The notes: generated by a model not told the origin, from the sequence alone. A DNA stretch of 64,000 nucleotides from Microbacterium sp. Root53 (GCF_001426925.1 NZ_LMFR01000001.1:300946-364945), one strand, 5' to 3'. Shown: positions 1 to 9,112, numbered from the stretch's first letter. Made by a program: numbers and translations.

Positions 1-1
1 C

Positions 2-349
2 CTCCGCTCGGCGTCGCCGCAGATGCTCGACCTCGTCGCCGTGTACGGCGGCTCGGCGTTCACGGCCCTGCGCAAGGTCGCCCTGCCGTCGTCGCTGCCG
101 GCGTTCTTCGCCGCGGTGCGCATCTCGGTCCCCGGAGCCCTCACGGGCGCGCTGCTGGCCGAGTGGCTCGCGACCAGCGACGGCATCGGCGGCGGCATCG
201 GCCCGGCGATCTCGCAGTCCCGGTTCCCCGAGGTGTGGGCGTCGATCGTGCTCGTCACGGCCGCCGCGCTCATCCTGTACAACCTGATCCAGGCGATCGA
301 GGACGTCGTCCTGACGCGCCTCGGGATGCACCCCCTCAAGAACCTCTGA
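2..349 (+). CDS. ABC transporter permease, 3' part (5' end outside window)
   Basis: C-terminal part of a membrane permease of the binding-protein-dependent type; the frame is open from base 2. The segment around LVAVYGG..ALRKVALPSSLPAFF..VRI matches the EAA-type cytoplasmic loop that docks on the ATPase, with the spacing seen in nitrate/sulfonate/taurine and thiamine-precursor permeases (SsuC/ThiX class). Two hydrophobic helices follow, then a short basic tail ending in KNL. The substrate cannot be told from this fragment; the binding protein and ATPase presumably lie upstream. The next gene in this direction is a damaged cutC. Confidence 0.85.
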   Translation, partial: LRSASPQMLDLVAVYGGSAFTALRKVALPSSLPAFFAAVRISVPGALTGALLAEWLATSDGIGGGIGPAISQSRFPEVWASIVLVTAAALILYNLIQAIEDVVLTRLGMHPLKNL

Positions 350-355
350 GCCCCG

Positions 356-436
356 TCACTCGAGCCACTCGGTGATGAACCGGTCGCTGGCGTGGATGTG
401 GGTGGCGATGTAGTCGTCGCCGTCGAGGACCTCGTC
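356..436 (-). pseudogene. 3' remnant of an unidentified minus-strand gene
   Basis: Read on the minus strand, about 27 codons end at a TGA (356-358) with the tail HIHASDRFITEWLE. Almost every codon ends in G or C, the signature of real coding DNA in this genome, whereas the overlapping plus-strand frame in the same bases lacks that bias. The frame then runs into the antisense of cutC. I read this as the surviving C-terminus of a gene once divergent from cutC, both having lost their 5' ends in one deletion. The right boundary is approximate and the family is not recognised. Confidence 0.45.
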
Positions 437-997
437 ATGGTGCGCCCGCGCGCGGGCGGCTTCGCCTACGACGCCGACGAGGTCGCGCTCATGGTCGCCG
501 ACACGCTCCGTGCGGTCGCCGCGGGCGCGCACGGCATCGTGATCGGCGGCACGCGCGACGGGCGCGTGGATCCCGAGATCGTGCGCCCCGTGCTCGACGC
601 GGCGGGCGACGTGCCGGTCTCGTTCCACCGCGCGTTCGACACGCTCGCCGACCAGAAGGCCGGCCTGGACGAGCTCGCCGAGCTGGGCGTGATCCGCGTG
701 CTGACGGCCGCCGGCGCCTCGCGCGCCGTCGACGCGCTCGACGGCCTGCGCGCCCTCGTGGAGCACGCGGCGGGCCGCATCCAGGTCATGGCCGGCGGCG
801 GCATCGACCCGTCGAACGTCGCCGAGATCGTCGCGACCGGTGTCGACGGCATCCACGCCTCGGCGAAGGGGATCGTGATCGTGTCGGACGCGGTCGCGGT
901 GTCGCTCGGCACCGGCGCGCCGGCGGGAGAGGGCGGCTACGAGACGACCGACGAGGCGACCGCGATGCGGCTGCGCGAGATCCTGCGGGGCGCGTAG
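392..997 (+). CDS. cutC: CutC-family protein, N-terminally truncated (probable pseudogene)
   Basis: Recognisable CutC (copper homeostasis family) TIM-barrel from VRPRAGGFAYD onward, including VSFHRAFD, RVLTAAG and the glycine-rich MAGGGI near the C-terminus. CutC proteins usually start with about 50 further residues (first barrel strand, a DRIELC-like segment and GLTPS) before the VRPR motif. Here these are replaced by about 14 residues with poor codon bias derived from the junction with the minus-strand remnant. The only start is a GTG at 392 without a clear ribosome-binding site. The barrel therefore lacks its first strands and is probably non-functional although the frame stays open. Confidence 0.7.
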   Translation: MDVGGDVVVAVEDLVMVRPRAGGFAYDADEVALMVADTLRAVAAGAHGIVIGGTRDGRVDPEIVRPVLDAAGDVPVSFHRAFDTLADQKAGLDELAELGVIRVLTAAGASRAVDALDGLRALVEHAAGRIQVMAGGGIDPSNVAEIVATGVDGIHASAKGIVIVSDAVAVSLGTGAPAGEGGYETTDEATAMRLREILRGA

Positions 998-1006
998 CCC
1001 CGCAGA

Positions 1007-1948
1007 TCAGGCGCGGAGCACGACGTTGATCGGCTCCTCGCCGCGCGCCATCCGCTCGGCCTGCGTCGCCACCAGCTTGGCGATGCGCGGCCGCATGGCG
1101 CCCGAGCGGCCGCCCACATGCGGGGCGATCAGCACGCCCGGGAGCGACCACAGCGGGTGGTCCTGCGGCAGGGGCTCCGGGTCGAACACGTCGCTCGCGA
1201 CGCGGATGCGCCCGCGGCGCACGTGGTCGACCAGCGCGTCCGTGTCGACGATGGGCCCGCGGCCGACGTTCACGACCAGCGCGCCGTCGGGCAGGGCCGA
1301 CAGGGCGGCGTCGTCGATCAGGTGATGCGTCTCGGGGCCGCCGGGCAGGACGATGACCAGGATGTCCGCGGTCGGCAGCAGCTCGGGCAGCTCCGAGATC
1401 GGCCGGACCTCGATGCCCTCCTCCTTGCGGGCGCGCGACGCGACCGGGATCAGCTCCACCTCGAACGGCAGCAGGCGGTCGGCGATCGACTTGGCGACGC
1501 CGCCGAAGCCCAGCATCACGACGCGGCGGTCGGCGAGGCCCTCGGCCTGGAAGGTCTCCCACTCGCCGCGCTCCTGGTTGCGCACCATGCGGGGCAGCTC
1601 GCGCTGGGCGGCCAGGACGAGCGCGACCGTGAGCTCGGCCGTGGCGGTCTCGTGCACCGACGACGCGTTGGCGTACACGGTACCGGCGGGCAGCCGCTCC
1701 GCGACCCCGTCGTACCCGATCGCCTGCCCCTGCACGAGCCGGTGCTCGAACGTCGACAGTTTCTTGAGCGTCTTTCCCTGCTTCATGTACGGCGGCACGA
1801 CGATGTCGATGCGCTCGCGCGGGGCGTCGCCCGACCCGTCCCACTCGATCACCTCGATCGGCAGCTGCGGGTCGAGCAGCGCGCGCACGTCATCGGCGAG
1901 CTGCGCGTCGGGAACGGACAGGACCACGGTCTCGGAGGTGTCGCTCAC
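1007..1948 (-). CDS. D-isomer-specific 2-hydroxyacid dehydrogenase family protein
   Basis: A 313-residue NAD-dependent dehydrogenase of the phosphoglycerate dehydrogenase/D-lactate dehydrogenase fold. Visible are the dinucleotide motif GFGGVA in the middle, the catalytic Arg in VNVGRGPIVD, the Glu in FDPEPLPQ and the proton-relay His in APHVGG. The short N-terminal domain (no ACT domain) argues against SerA, so the substrate is unknown. GTG start; a TAGGGT hexamer lies exactly 6 nt upstream, suggesting leaderless transcription. It follows purQ on the same strand but a hairpin terminator separates them, so it is probably its own unit. Confidence 0.85.
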   Translation of the reverse strand: MSDTSETVVLSVPDAQLADDVRALLDPQLPIEVIEWDGSGDAPRERIDIVVPPYMKQGKTLKKLSTFEHRLVQGQAIGYDGVAERLPAGTVYANASSVHETATAELTVALVLAAQRELPRMVRNQERGEWETFQAEGLADRRVVMLGFGGVAKSIADRLLPFEVELIPVASRARKEEGIEVRPISELPELLPTADILVIVLPGGPETHHLIDDAALSALPDGALVVNVGRGPIVDTDALVDHVRRGRIRVASDVFDPEPLPQDHPLWSLPGVLIAPHVGGRSGAMRPRIAKLVATQAERMARGEEPINVVLRA

Positions 1949-1954
1949 GCTTCG

Positions 1955-1960
1955 ACCCTA
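1955..1960 (-). promoter_or_regulatory. -10 hexamer TAGGGT of a leaderless start
   Basis: TAGGGT ends 6 nt before the GTG at 1948, with no Shine-Dalgarno sequence in the gap. It is one of a series of start sites in this window with the same geometry. Confidence 0.55.
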
Positions 1961-1975
1961 TCGGCGCGCAGACGA

Positions 1976-2005
1976 CGAAGCCGCCCCCGGGAGGGAGCGG
2001 CTTCG
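1976..2005 (-). terminator. Hairpin terminator after purQ
   Basis: CGAAGCCGC pairs with GCGGCTTCG across a 12-nt loop, 15 nt past the purQ stop. There is no long T-tract, as is common in high-GC actinobacteria. Confidence 0.6.
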
Positions 2006-2019
2006 CGAGGCGTGCGGGG

Positions 2020-2723
<704 letters not shown>

Positions 2724-2727
<4 letters not shown>

Positions 2728-2990
2728 GCCTGCTCCTGAGCCTCGGCGAGCACCTCGACGCCCACGACGTCCTCGATGACGGCGTTCGAGAGGATCTCGT
2801 CGGCGACCTGACGCGCCTCGGCGAGCACCTCCTCGGTCACCTCGCCCTCGACCGTGAGCTCGATGCGCTTGCCGATGCGCACGTTCTGGAAGGTACCGTG
2901 GCCGAGGCGCGCGAGCGATCCGGTGACCGCCTTGCCCTGGGGGTCCAGCAGCTCGGCCTTGGGCATGACGTCGACGACGATGGTGGGCAT
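2724..2990 (-). CDS. purS: Phosphoribosylformylglycinamidine synthase subunit PurS
   Basis: 88-residue scaffold subunit that bridges PurL and PurQ in the three-part FGAM synthase of Gram-positive bacteria. It begins [19 protein letters not shown] and carries the conserved RIGKRIEL segment. A longer open frame extends upstream, but the ATG at 2990 gives the family's usual length and follows a plausible ribosome-binding site (GGAG). First gene of purS-purQ; a TAGAAT box about 41 nt upstream is the likely -10 element. Confidence 0.95.
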
Positions 2991-3030
2991 AAGGGGAGCT
3001 CCGGATGTCGCGGGCGGGAGAGTCCCCACC

Positions 3031-3036
3031 ATTCTA
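3031..3036 (-). promoter_or_regulatory. Probable -10 box (TAGAAT) of purSQ
   Basis: TAGAAT on the minus strand about 41 nt before the purS ATG. The leader contains a GC-rich segment but no recognisable purine riboswitch. No convincing -35 box is seen. Confidence 0.45.
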
Positions 3037-3114
3037 GTCGCCCGGCGGTCGCTCCCCGGCCGAGCCTCCACGCGACGGTGCGCACCCGCTTCGGTCACAA
3101 CCCGGTCACGGGAC

Positions 3115-3143
3115 TTGCGGCCGTGGGAGCGCTCCCATAGGCT
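3115..3143 (+). promoter_or_regulatory. Promoter of the cellobiose operon
   Basis: TTGCGG (3115-3120) and TAGGCT (3138-3143) are separated by exactly 17 bp, a standard sigma-70-type arrangement. The first CebR box fills the spacer and the second lies just past the expected start point, so repressor binding would block both polymerase binding and escape. Confidence 0.65.
3124..3137 (+). promoter_or_regulatory. CebR operator 1 (TGGGAGCGCTCCCA)
   Basis: Perfect 14-bp palindrome identical to the operator described for the cellobiose repressor CebR in Streptomyces. It lies between the -35 and -10 boxes of the downstream operon, which itself encodes a LacI-family repressor. Confidence 0.85.
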
Positions 3144-3158
3144 CGCCTGCAGTCCGGA

Positions 3159-3172
3159 TGGGAGCGCTCCCA
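3159..3172 (+). promoter_or_regulatory. CebR operator 2 (TGGGAGCGCTCCCA)
   Basis: Second exact copy of the same palindrome, centred 35 bp from the first and just downstream of the -10 box. Two perfect sites suggest tight, possibly cooperative repression in the absence of cellobiose. Confidence 0.85.
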
Positions 3173-3258
3173 CGCACCGCGTGCGATGCGCACCCGCCTG
3201 CCCGTTCTGCACCGGGACCGCGCTGTGTCGCGCGGCCCTCACACACAAAGGAGTGACA

Positions 3259-4530
3259 GTGAACTCACGTGCCTTCCGCCGCGGCGCCGCCGCGGTGTCG
3301 GCTGTCGCCGCCGGCGCCATCGCGCTCGCCGGCTGCTCCGGCGGCAACGCGCCCGCCGAGTCGGCGGACCCGAACGCCCCGATCGAGCTGAGCATCGCCA
3401 CGTTCAACGACTTCGGCTACTCGGACGAGCTCCTCCAGGAGTACATGGACGAGCACCCGAACGTGACGATCGTGCACAACAAGGCCGCGACGTCCAACGA
3501 CGCGCGCGCCAACTTCTTCCAGAAGCTCGGCAACACCGGCCTGGCCGACATCGAGGCGATCGAGATCGACTGGACCGCCGAGATGATGCAGTACGCCGAC
3601 CTGCTGGCCCCGGTGCCCGAGGAGCTGAAGGGCCGCTGGCTCGACTGGAAGGAGGCCGCCGCGACCGATGCGGACGGCAACCTCGTCGGCTACGGCACCG
3701 ACATCGGCCCGCAGGCGGTGTGCTACCGCGCCGACCTGTTCGAGGCGGCGGGCCTGCCGACCGACCGCGAGGAGGTCGCCGGTCTGTTCACCACGTGGGA
3801 CGACCTGTTCGCCGTGGGCGCCGAGTACACCGAGAAGACCGGTCAGCCGTTCCTCGACTCGGCCAACTCGGTGCTGCAGGGCCTCGCCAACCAGCTCGAG
3901 GTCACCTACGAGGAGGCCGACGGCACGGTCGTGGCCACCGAGAACCCCGATGTGCGCGAGATGTACGACACCGTCATCGAGAAGGCCGTCCCGATCACCG
4001 CGTACCCCGGTCAGTGGAGCGAGGACTGGTTCGCGTCGATGGCCAACGGCGAGTTCGCCGCGATGCTGTGCCCGCCGTGGATGCACGGCATCATCGCCGG
4101 TGAGGCGCCCGAGGTGACCGGCTGGGACATCGCCGACGTCTTCCCGGGCGGCGGCGGCAACTGGGGCGGCTCGTACCTTGTCGTCCCCGCGAACGGCGAG
4201 AACGTCGCCGCGGCTCAGGAGCTCGCCGCGTGGCTGACCTCGCCCGAGGTGCAGGCCAAGGCCTTCGCCAACGTCGGCGCTTTCCCGAGCCAGCCGGAGG
4301 CGTACGAGATGCCGGAGGTCACCGACGCGACCAACGAGTACTTCAACGACGCCCCGGTCGGCCAGATCAACGCCAACCGCTCCGAGGCCGTCACGGTCTC
4401 GCCGGTCAAGGGCCCGAAGTACTTCCAGTTCCACGAGGCCCTGAACCAGGCCGTCACCCGCGTGCACGACGGCCTGCAGTCGCCGGAGGAGTCGTGGGAC
4501 GCGTGGGTCACCGAGGTGTCGGCGTTCTGA
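3259..4530 (+). CDS. cebE: Sugar ABC transporter solute-binding lipoprotein, CebE-like
   Basis: 423-residue extracytoplasmic binding protein of the type 1 carbohydrate-uptake family. A basic start and hydrophobic stretch lead to the lipobox LAGC with the lipid-modified Cys at residue 26, followed by a flexible GGNAPAESAD linker. The mature part has the family's ELSIATFNDFGY opening and aromatic segments (PPWMHG, GGNWGGSY) expected to line a sugar site. GTG start chosen because AAAGGAG sits 5-9 nt upstream; the frame is open far upstream but without signal sequence. The operon context with a GH1 enzyme and CebR boxes points to cellobiose or short cellodextrins. Confidence 0.88.
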   Translation: MNSRAFRRGAAAVSAVAAGAIALAGCSGGNAPAESADPNAPIELSIATFNDFGYSDELLQEYMDEHPNVTIVHNKAATSNDARANFFQKLGNTGLADIEAIEIDWTAEMMQYADLLAPVPEELKGRWLDWKEAAATDADGNLVGYGTDIGPQAVCYRADLFEAAGLPTDREEVAGLFTTWDDLFAVGAEYTEKTGQPFLDSANSVLQGLANQLEVTYEEADGTVVATENPDVREMYDTVIEKAVPITAYPGQWSEDWFASMANGEFAAMLCPPWMHGIIAGEAPEVTGWDIADVFPGGGGNWGGSYLVVPANGENVAAAQELAAWLTSPEVQAKAFANVGAFPSQPEAYEMPEVTDATNEYFNDAPVGQINANRSEAVTVSPVKGPKYFQFHEALNQAVTRVHDGLQSPEESWDAWVTEVSAF

Positions 4531-4534
4531 AGCC

Positions 4535-5632
4535 ATGACCGCCACTGACACCACGACCCACGGGGAGGGGCGCTCCAGCGCCCCTCCCTCGGGCCCCCAG
4601 GCGGCGCCCAGCGCGTCGCCCTCCGGGGCACCGGCCCCCCGCCCCGTCCGGGTGCTCTCGTTCTCGCAGCGGCTCAGCCGCTGGGACCTGAGGCTCTCGC
4701 CCTACCTCTACATCTCGCCGTTCTTCATCCTGTTCGCGATCGTCGGGCTGTTCCCGATCGCGTACACGGCCGTGATCTCGTTCATGGACTGGGACCAGAT
4801 CCGCCGCTCGGGCGAGTTCATCGGATTCGACCAGTACGTCTGGATCCTGACGCAGCCCAAGTTCTGGATCGCGCTGCGCAACACCTTCAGCATCTTCCTG
4901 CTCTCGAGTGTGCCGCAGCTGATCCTGGCGATGTTCATCGCCGTCATGCTCGACAAGCACATCCGGGCCAAGACCTTCTGGCGCATGAGCGCGCTGCTGC
5001 CGTACGTGGTGGCGCCCGTCGCGGTCGGCCTGATCTTCAACGCGATGTTCGCGGACCAGTCGGGCGTCGTGAACGGCTGGCTCGGGTTCTTCGGCATCGG
5101 CCCGATCCCGTGGCACGTCGAGCCGTTCTGGAGCCACGTCGCGATCGCGTCCATGGTCAACTACCGCTGGACCGGCTACAACGCGCTCATCCTGCTGGCT
5201 GCCATGCAGGCCATCCCGCGCGACTACTACGAGGCGGCGACGGTCGACGGCGCCGGCACGTGGCGCCAGTTCTGGAGCATCACGCTGCCCTCGCTCAAGC
5301 CGACGCTGATCTTCGTGATCATCACCTCGACGATCGGCGGCCTGCAGATCTTCGACGAGCCGCGCATGTTCGACCAGTTCGGCCGGGGTGGCGCGGGGCA
5401 GCAGTGGCTCACGATCACGCTCTACCTGTACGACATCGGCTGGGGCGAGTGGAACTTCGGTCGCGCCGCGGCGATGGCGTGGATCCTGTTCCTGATCATC
5501 CTGGCGATCGGCCTGGTCAACCTGATCGTGACGCGCTCGCTCGTGCGCGACGAGGGCGCCAGGGTGATGCGCCCCTCGCGCGCCGAGCGCCGCGCCGCGC
5601 TGCGCGCCCAGAGGAAGGAGGTGGCGCGATGA
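4535..5632 (+). CDS. cebF: Sugar ABC transporter permease, CebF-like
   Basis: 365-residue inner-membrane permease (MalF type, six helices expected). The first ~50 residues are a Pro/Ser/Ala-rich cytoplasmic tail, then helices begin at SPYLYISPFFILFAIVGLF. The ATPase-docking EAA loop reads YYEAATVDGAGTWRQFWSITLP. It starts 4 nt after the binding protein and overlaps the next permease by ATGA. No ATPase gene is in the operon; in actinobacterial cellobiose systems a shared MsiK-type ATPase encoded elsewhere serves this role, which is inferred here. Confidence 0.9.
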   Translation: MTATDTTTHGEGRSSAPPSGPQAAPSASPSGAPAPRPVRVLSFSQRLSRWDLRLSPYLYISPFFILFAIVGLFPIAYTAVISFMDWDQIRRSGEFIGFDQYVWILTQPKFWIALRNTFSIFLLSSVPQLILAMFIAVMLDKHIRAKTFWRMSALLPYVVAPVAVGLIFNAMFADQSGVVNGWLGFFGIGPIPWHVEPFWSHVAIASMVNYRWTGYNALILLAAMQAIPRDYYEAATVDGAGTWRQFWSITLPSLKPTLIFVIITSTIGGLQIFDEPRMFDQFGRGGAGQQWLTITLYLYDIGWGEWNFGRAAAMAWILFLIILAIGLVNLIVTRSLVRDEGARVMRPSRAERRAALRAQRKEVAR

Positions 5633-6540
5633 GCGCCGTCCGCCCCGATGAGGCCGTGGGCACCGCCACGGCGACCCTCGTGACCGGCCGCACCGGCCGC
5701 CGCGCCGTGCGCATCCGGGGAACCCGTCCGGGGTTCTGGGTGTACGCGGGTCTCGCGGTCGTGCTGTTCGCGAGCCTGTTCCCGCTGTACTTCTCGTTCC
5801 TGATCGGCTCGGGCGACGCCAGCACGCTGCGCGATCCGGACAAGTCGTGGATACCCGGCGGCAACTTCATCCAGAACGCGATCGCCGTGGTGAGCCAGCC
5901 GGCCGTGAACTTCTGGCCGGCCCTGTGGAACAGCATCTGGAGCTCGACCGTGATCGCGGTCAGCGTGGTCGTGTTCTCGACGCTGGCCGGATGGGCGTTC
6001 GCCAAGCTGCGCTTCCGCGGCGGGCCCGCGCTGCTGGCCTTCGTGGTCGCCACCATGGCGGTGCCGCAGCAGCTCGCGGTCGTGCCGCTGTACGTGCTGT
6101 TCGCCGAGATCGGATGGACGGGCCAGATCGGCGCGATCATCATCCCGGGCCTGACGAGCGCGTTCGGCGTGTTCTGGATGACCCAGTACCTGCGCCAGAC
6201 CGTGCCGGACGAGCTCATCGAGGCCGCGCGCGTGGACGGCGCCTCCATGATCCGCACGTTCTGGACCGTGGGCGTCACGGCGGCCCGGCCCGCAGCTGCG
6301 ATGCTGTTCCTGTTCACGTTCGTGACCGCCTGGAACAACTTCTTCTGGCCGTTCATCGTGCTCGACCGGCAGAACCCGACGCTGCCCGTCGCGCTGGCGC
6401 TGCTGCAGTCCAACTACTTCGTCGACTATTCGATCGTGCTCGCCGGTGTGGTGCTCGCCACGCTGCCGCTCCTGCTGCTGTTCGTCTTCGCGGGCAAGCA
6501 GCTGGTCAGCGGTATCATGGCCGGCGCCGTGAAGGGATGA
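5629..6540 (+). CDS. cebG: Sugar ABC transporter permease, CebG-like
   Basis: 303-residue partner permease (MalG type). Helices start at WVYAGLAVVLFASLFPLYF; the docking loop reads LIEAARVDGASMIRTFWTVG, and the C-terminus GKQLVSGIMAGAVKG is characteristic of this subfamily. ATG at 5629 overlaps the cebF stop and has a strong AAGGAGG 6-7 nt upstream, which rules out the longer upstream frame. It forms the translocation channel with CebF. Confidence 0.92.
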   Translation: MSAVRPDEAVGTATATLVTGRTGRRAVRIRGTRPGFWVYAGLAVVLFASLFPLYFSFLIGSGDASTLRDPDKSWIPGGNFIQNAIAVVSQPAVNFWPALWNSIWSSTVIAVSVVVFSTLAGWAFAKLRFRGGPALLAFVVATMAVPQQLAVVPLYVLFAEIGWTGQIGAIIIPGLTSAFGVFWMTQYLRQTVPDELIEAARVDGASMIRTFWTVGVTAARPAAAMLFLFTFVTAWNNFFWPFIVLDRQNPTLPVALALLQSNYFVDYSIVLAGVVLATLPLLLLFVFAGKQLVSGIMAGAVKG

Positions 6541-6547
6541 TGACCCT

Positions 6548-7981
6548 ATGACCCGCTCGTTCCCCTCCGAGTTCCTGTTCGGCGCGGCGACCGCCGCCTA
6601 CCAGATCGAGGGCGCCGCCTTCGAGGACGGCCGCACGGCCTCCATCTGGGATCACTTCGCCCGCATCCCCGGGGCCGTCATCAACGGCGACAACGGCGAC
6701 GTGGCGTGCGACCACTACCACCGCTACGCGGACGACGTCGCGCTCATGAAGGAGCTCGGCCTGCAGGCGTACCGGTTCTCGACGTCGTGGTCGCGAGTGC
6801 GGCCCGACGGCGGTCCCGTCAACGCGAAGGGCATCGACTTCTACAGCCGGCTCGTCGACGAGCTGCTCGAGGCGGGCATCCTGCCCTGGCTGACGCTGCA
6901 CCACTGGGACATGCCGCAGGCGATCGAGGAGAAGGGCGGCTGGACTTCGCGCGACACGGTCGACCGCTTCGTCGAGTACGCCCTGTCGGTGCACGACGCC
7001 CTCGGCGACCGCGTGACGAAGTGGACGACCCACAACGAGCCGTGGTGCTCGTCGTTCCTGTCGTACACGGGCGGTGAGCACGCGCCCGGCCGCCAGAGCG
7101 TCCGCGACGGCCTGCTCGCGTCGCACCACCTGCTGCTGTCGCACGGCCGCGCGATCCAGGAGCTGCGCGCGCGCGACGCGGCGCTCGACTTCGGCATCAC
7201 GCTCAACCTCACCAACGGCGAGCCGGCGGATCCGTCCGACCCGGCCGACCAGGACGCCGCGCGCCGCATCGACGGCCAGTTCAACCGCTGGTTCCTCGAC
7301 CCGATCTTCCGCGGGCAGTACCCGGCCGACGTCGTGGAGGACATCCGCGCGATCGATCCGGAGGCGGTGGCCGCGTTCGAGTCCGCCGTGCAGGACGGCG
7401 ACCTCGCCGTCGTGTCGACGCCCATCGAGTTCCTCGGCGTGAACTACTACCACGGCGAGTTCGTGTCGGGGCATGAGACCGACCGGCCCGCTCCGGTCGG
7501 CGAGGCGCCGAGCGACCGCCCGAAGCGCTCGCCGTTCCCCGCGATGGAGGGCGTGCACTGGGTGGACCGCGGCTTCGAGCGCACGACGATGGGCTGGGAG
7601 GTCGACTTCGCCGGCCTGCGCAACCTGCTCGTGCGCGTCTCGGAGCAGTACGCCGCCCCGGCCGGGGTGCCGCTCTACGTGACCGAGAACGGCGCGGCGT
7701 ACGACGACGAGGTCGTCGACGGCGAGGTGCACGACGCCGAGCGCGTCGCGTTCGTGCGCGGTCACGTCGCGGCGGTCCTCGAGGCGATCGACGCCGGCGT
7801 CGACGTGCGCGGCTACTTCTACTGGTCCCTGCTCGACAACTACGAGTGGGCCTGGGGGTACGAGAAGCGGTTCGGCATCGTCCGCGTCGACTACGACACC
7901 CAGCAGCGCACGGTCAAGGACAGCGGTCGCGAGTACGCTCGCATCATCGCGTCCCGTGCGGTGGAGCCGGCGGGGGTCTGA
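6548..7981 (+). CDS. bglC: GH1 family beta-glucosidase, BglC-like
   Basis: Cytoplasmic 477-residue glycoside hydrolase family 1 enzyme that would split imported cellobiose to glucose. It has the N-terminal FLFGAATAAYQIEG signature, the acid/base Glu164 in THNEPW and the nucleophile Glu380 in YVTENG, followed by the DNYEWAWGY aglycone-site segment. No signal peptide. It begins 7 nt after cebG, so it is co-transcribed with the transporter. Length and motifs are complete. Confidence 0.95.
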   Translation: MTRSFPSEFLFGAATAAYQIEGAAFEDGRTASIWDHFARIPGAVINGDNGDVACDHYHRYADDVALMKELGLQAYRFSTSWSRVRPDGGPVNAKGIDFYSRLVDELLEAGILPWLTLHHWDMPQAIEEKGGWTSRDTVDRFVEYALSVHDALGDRVTKWTTHNEPWCSSFLSYTGGEHAPGRQSVRDGLLASHHLLLSHGRAIQELRARDAALDFGITLNLTNGEPADPSDPADQDAARRIDGQFNRWFLDPIFRGQYPADVVEDIRAIDPEAVAAFESAVQDGDLAVVSTPIEFLGVNYYHGEFVSGHETDRPAPVGEAPSDRPKRSPFPAMEGVHWVDRGFERTTMGWEVDFAGLRNLLVRVSEQYAAPAGVPLYVTENGAAYDDEVVDGEVHDAERVAFVRGHVAAVLEAIDAGVDVRGYFYWSLLDNYEWAWGYEKRFGIVRVDYDTQQRTVKDSGREYARIIASRAVEPAGV

Positions 7982-7991
7982 CAGGAGACGG

Positions 7992-9026
7992 ATGGATCAG
8001 CGGATCGGGGACGGCCCGGCACGGGGTGCTCGAGGCACGGCCACGATCGAGGAGGTCGCGGCGCGGGCCGGCGTGTCCCGCTCGACCGTCTCGCGCGTGC
8101 TCGGCGGCGGCGCCCGGGTCAGCCCCGAGGCGCTGACCGCCGTCCGGCAGGCGATCGCGGAGCTCAACTACGTGCCCAATCGGGCGGCGCGGTCGCTCGC
8201 CAGCCGGCAGACGCACGCGATCGCGCTGGTCGTGCCGGAGGACACCACGCGGTTCTTCGGCGACCCGTTCTTCGCCGCGATCGTGTCCGGCATCAACGCG
8301 CGGCTGTCCCGATCCGAGCACGTGCTGAACCTGATCATCGCGTCGGACGACCCGGGCGACAAGGCGACGTCGTATCTGACCGGCGGCAACGTAGACGGCG
8401 CGCTCGTGGTCTCGCACCACACGAGCGACACCTATGTGGAGCGGATCAACCAGGCCGTGCCCGTGGTGTTCGGTGGCCGTCCTGTGCGCACCCGCGCGGA
8501 CGACTACTTCGTGGACATCGACAACGTCGAGGGCGGCCGGATCGGCACGCGTCACCTGGTCGAGCGCGGCCACCGCCGCATCGGCACCATCACCGGCCCG
8601 CTCGACATGCCGGCCGGCGTGGACCGCCTGCAGGGCTTCCGCGAGGTGCTCGAGGAGGCGGGACTGGAGCCCGGGCCCGCGGAGGACGGCGACTTCACGA
8701 CCGACGGCGGGGCCGAGGCGATGCGGCGCATCCTCGCGGCCGGTGATCCCCCCGACGCGCTGTTCGTGGCGAGCGACCTGATGGCCCGCGGCGCGATCGG
8801 GGTGCTCCATGCGCGCGGCCTGCGCGTGCCCGAGGACGTCGCGATCGTCGGCTTCGACGACTCGCCCGTGGCGGTCAACATGCCGCCGCACCTGACCACC
8901 GTGCGCCAGCCGTCCCGCCTCCAGGGCGAGGCGATGGCCGACGTGCTGCTCGCGCGCCTCGCCGGCGGCGACCCGCCGCACGCGACGATCCTGCAGAGCG
9001 AGCTCGTCGTCCGCGAGACCGCGTAG
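7992..9026 (+). CDS. cebR: LacI-family transcriptional repressor, CebR-like
   Basis: 344-residue repressor: an N-terminal helix-turn-helix (TIEEVAARAGVSRSTVSRVL, about residues 18-37), the hinge helix NYVPNRAARSLASRQT, then a periplasmic-binding-protein-like effector domain with dimer motifs such as GFDDSPVAVNMPPHLTTV. ATG at 7992 chosen for AGGAG 4 nt upstream; it lies 10 nt after bglC. The two perfect CebR palindromes in front of the operon make it the likely cellobiose-responsive autoregulator. In Streptomyces cebR lies upstream of cebEFG-bglC; here it closes the operon. Confidence 0.88.
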   Translation: MDQRIGDGPARGARGTATIEEVAARAGVSRSTVSRVLGGGARVSPEALTAVRQAIAELNYVPNRAARSLASRQTHAIALVVPEDTTRFFGDPFFAAIVSGINARLSRSEHVLNLIIASDDPGDKATSYLTGGNVDGALVVSHHTSDTYVERINQAVPVVFGGRPVRTRADDYFVDIDNVEGGRIGTRHLVERGHRRIGTITGPLDMPAGVDRLQGFREVLEEAGLEPGPAEDGDFTTDGGAEAMRRILAAGDPPDALFVASDLMARGAIGVLHARGLRVPEDVAIVGFDDSPVAVNMPPHLTTVRQPSRLQGEAMADVLLARLAGGDPPHATILQSELVVRETA

Positions 9027-9072
9027 GGCCGGTCGTCGGATCCGCTGCGCGGTCGTCGGATCCGTGATGCAG

Positions 9073-9112
9073 AAGGGGCCGGCGCGCACGTCGCCGTGCA
9101 CACCAGCCCCTT
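9073..9112. terminator. Bidirectional hairpin between cebR and the uracil permease
   Basis: AAGGGGC and GCCCCTT pair across a GC-rich loop between two convergent genes. Around it, two direct copies of GGTCGTCGGATCCG (from 9031 and 9051) face an inverted copy GATCCGACGAC (9134-9144), so a larger nested structure is possible. Confidence 0.55.

Noticed and set aside
2991..3060. Purine riboswitch before purS
   Set aside because: The leader is about 30 nt and lacks the conserved three-way-junction core.
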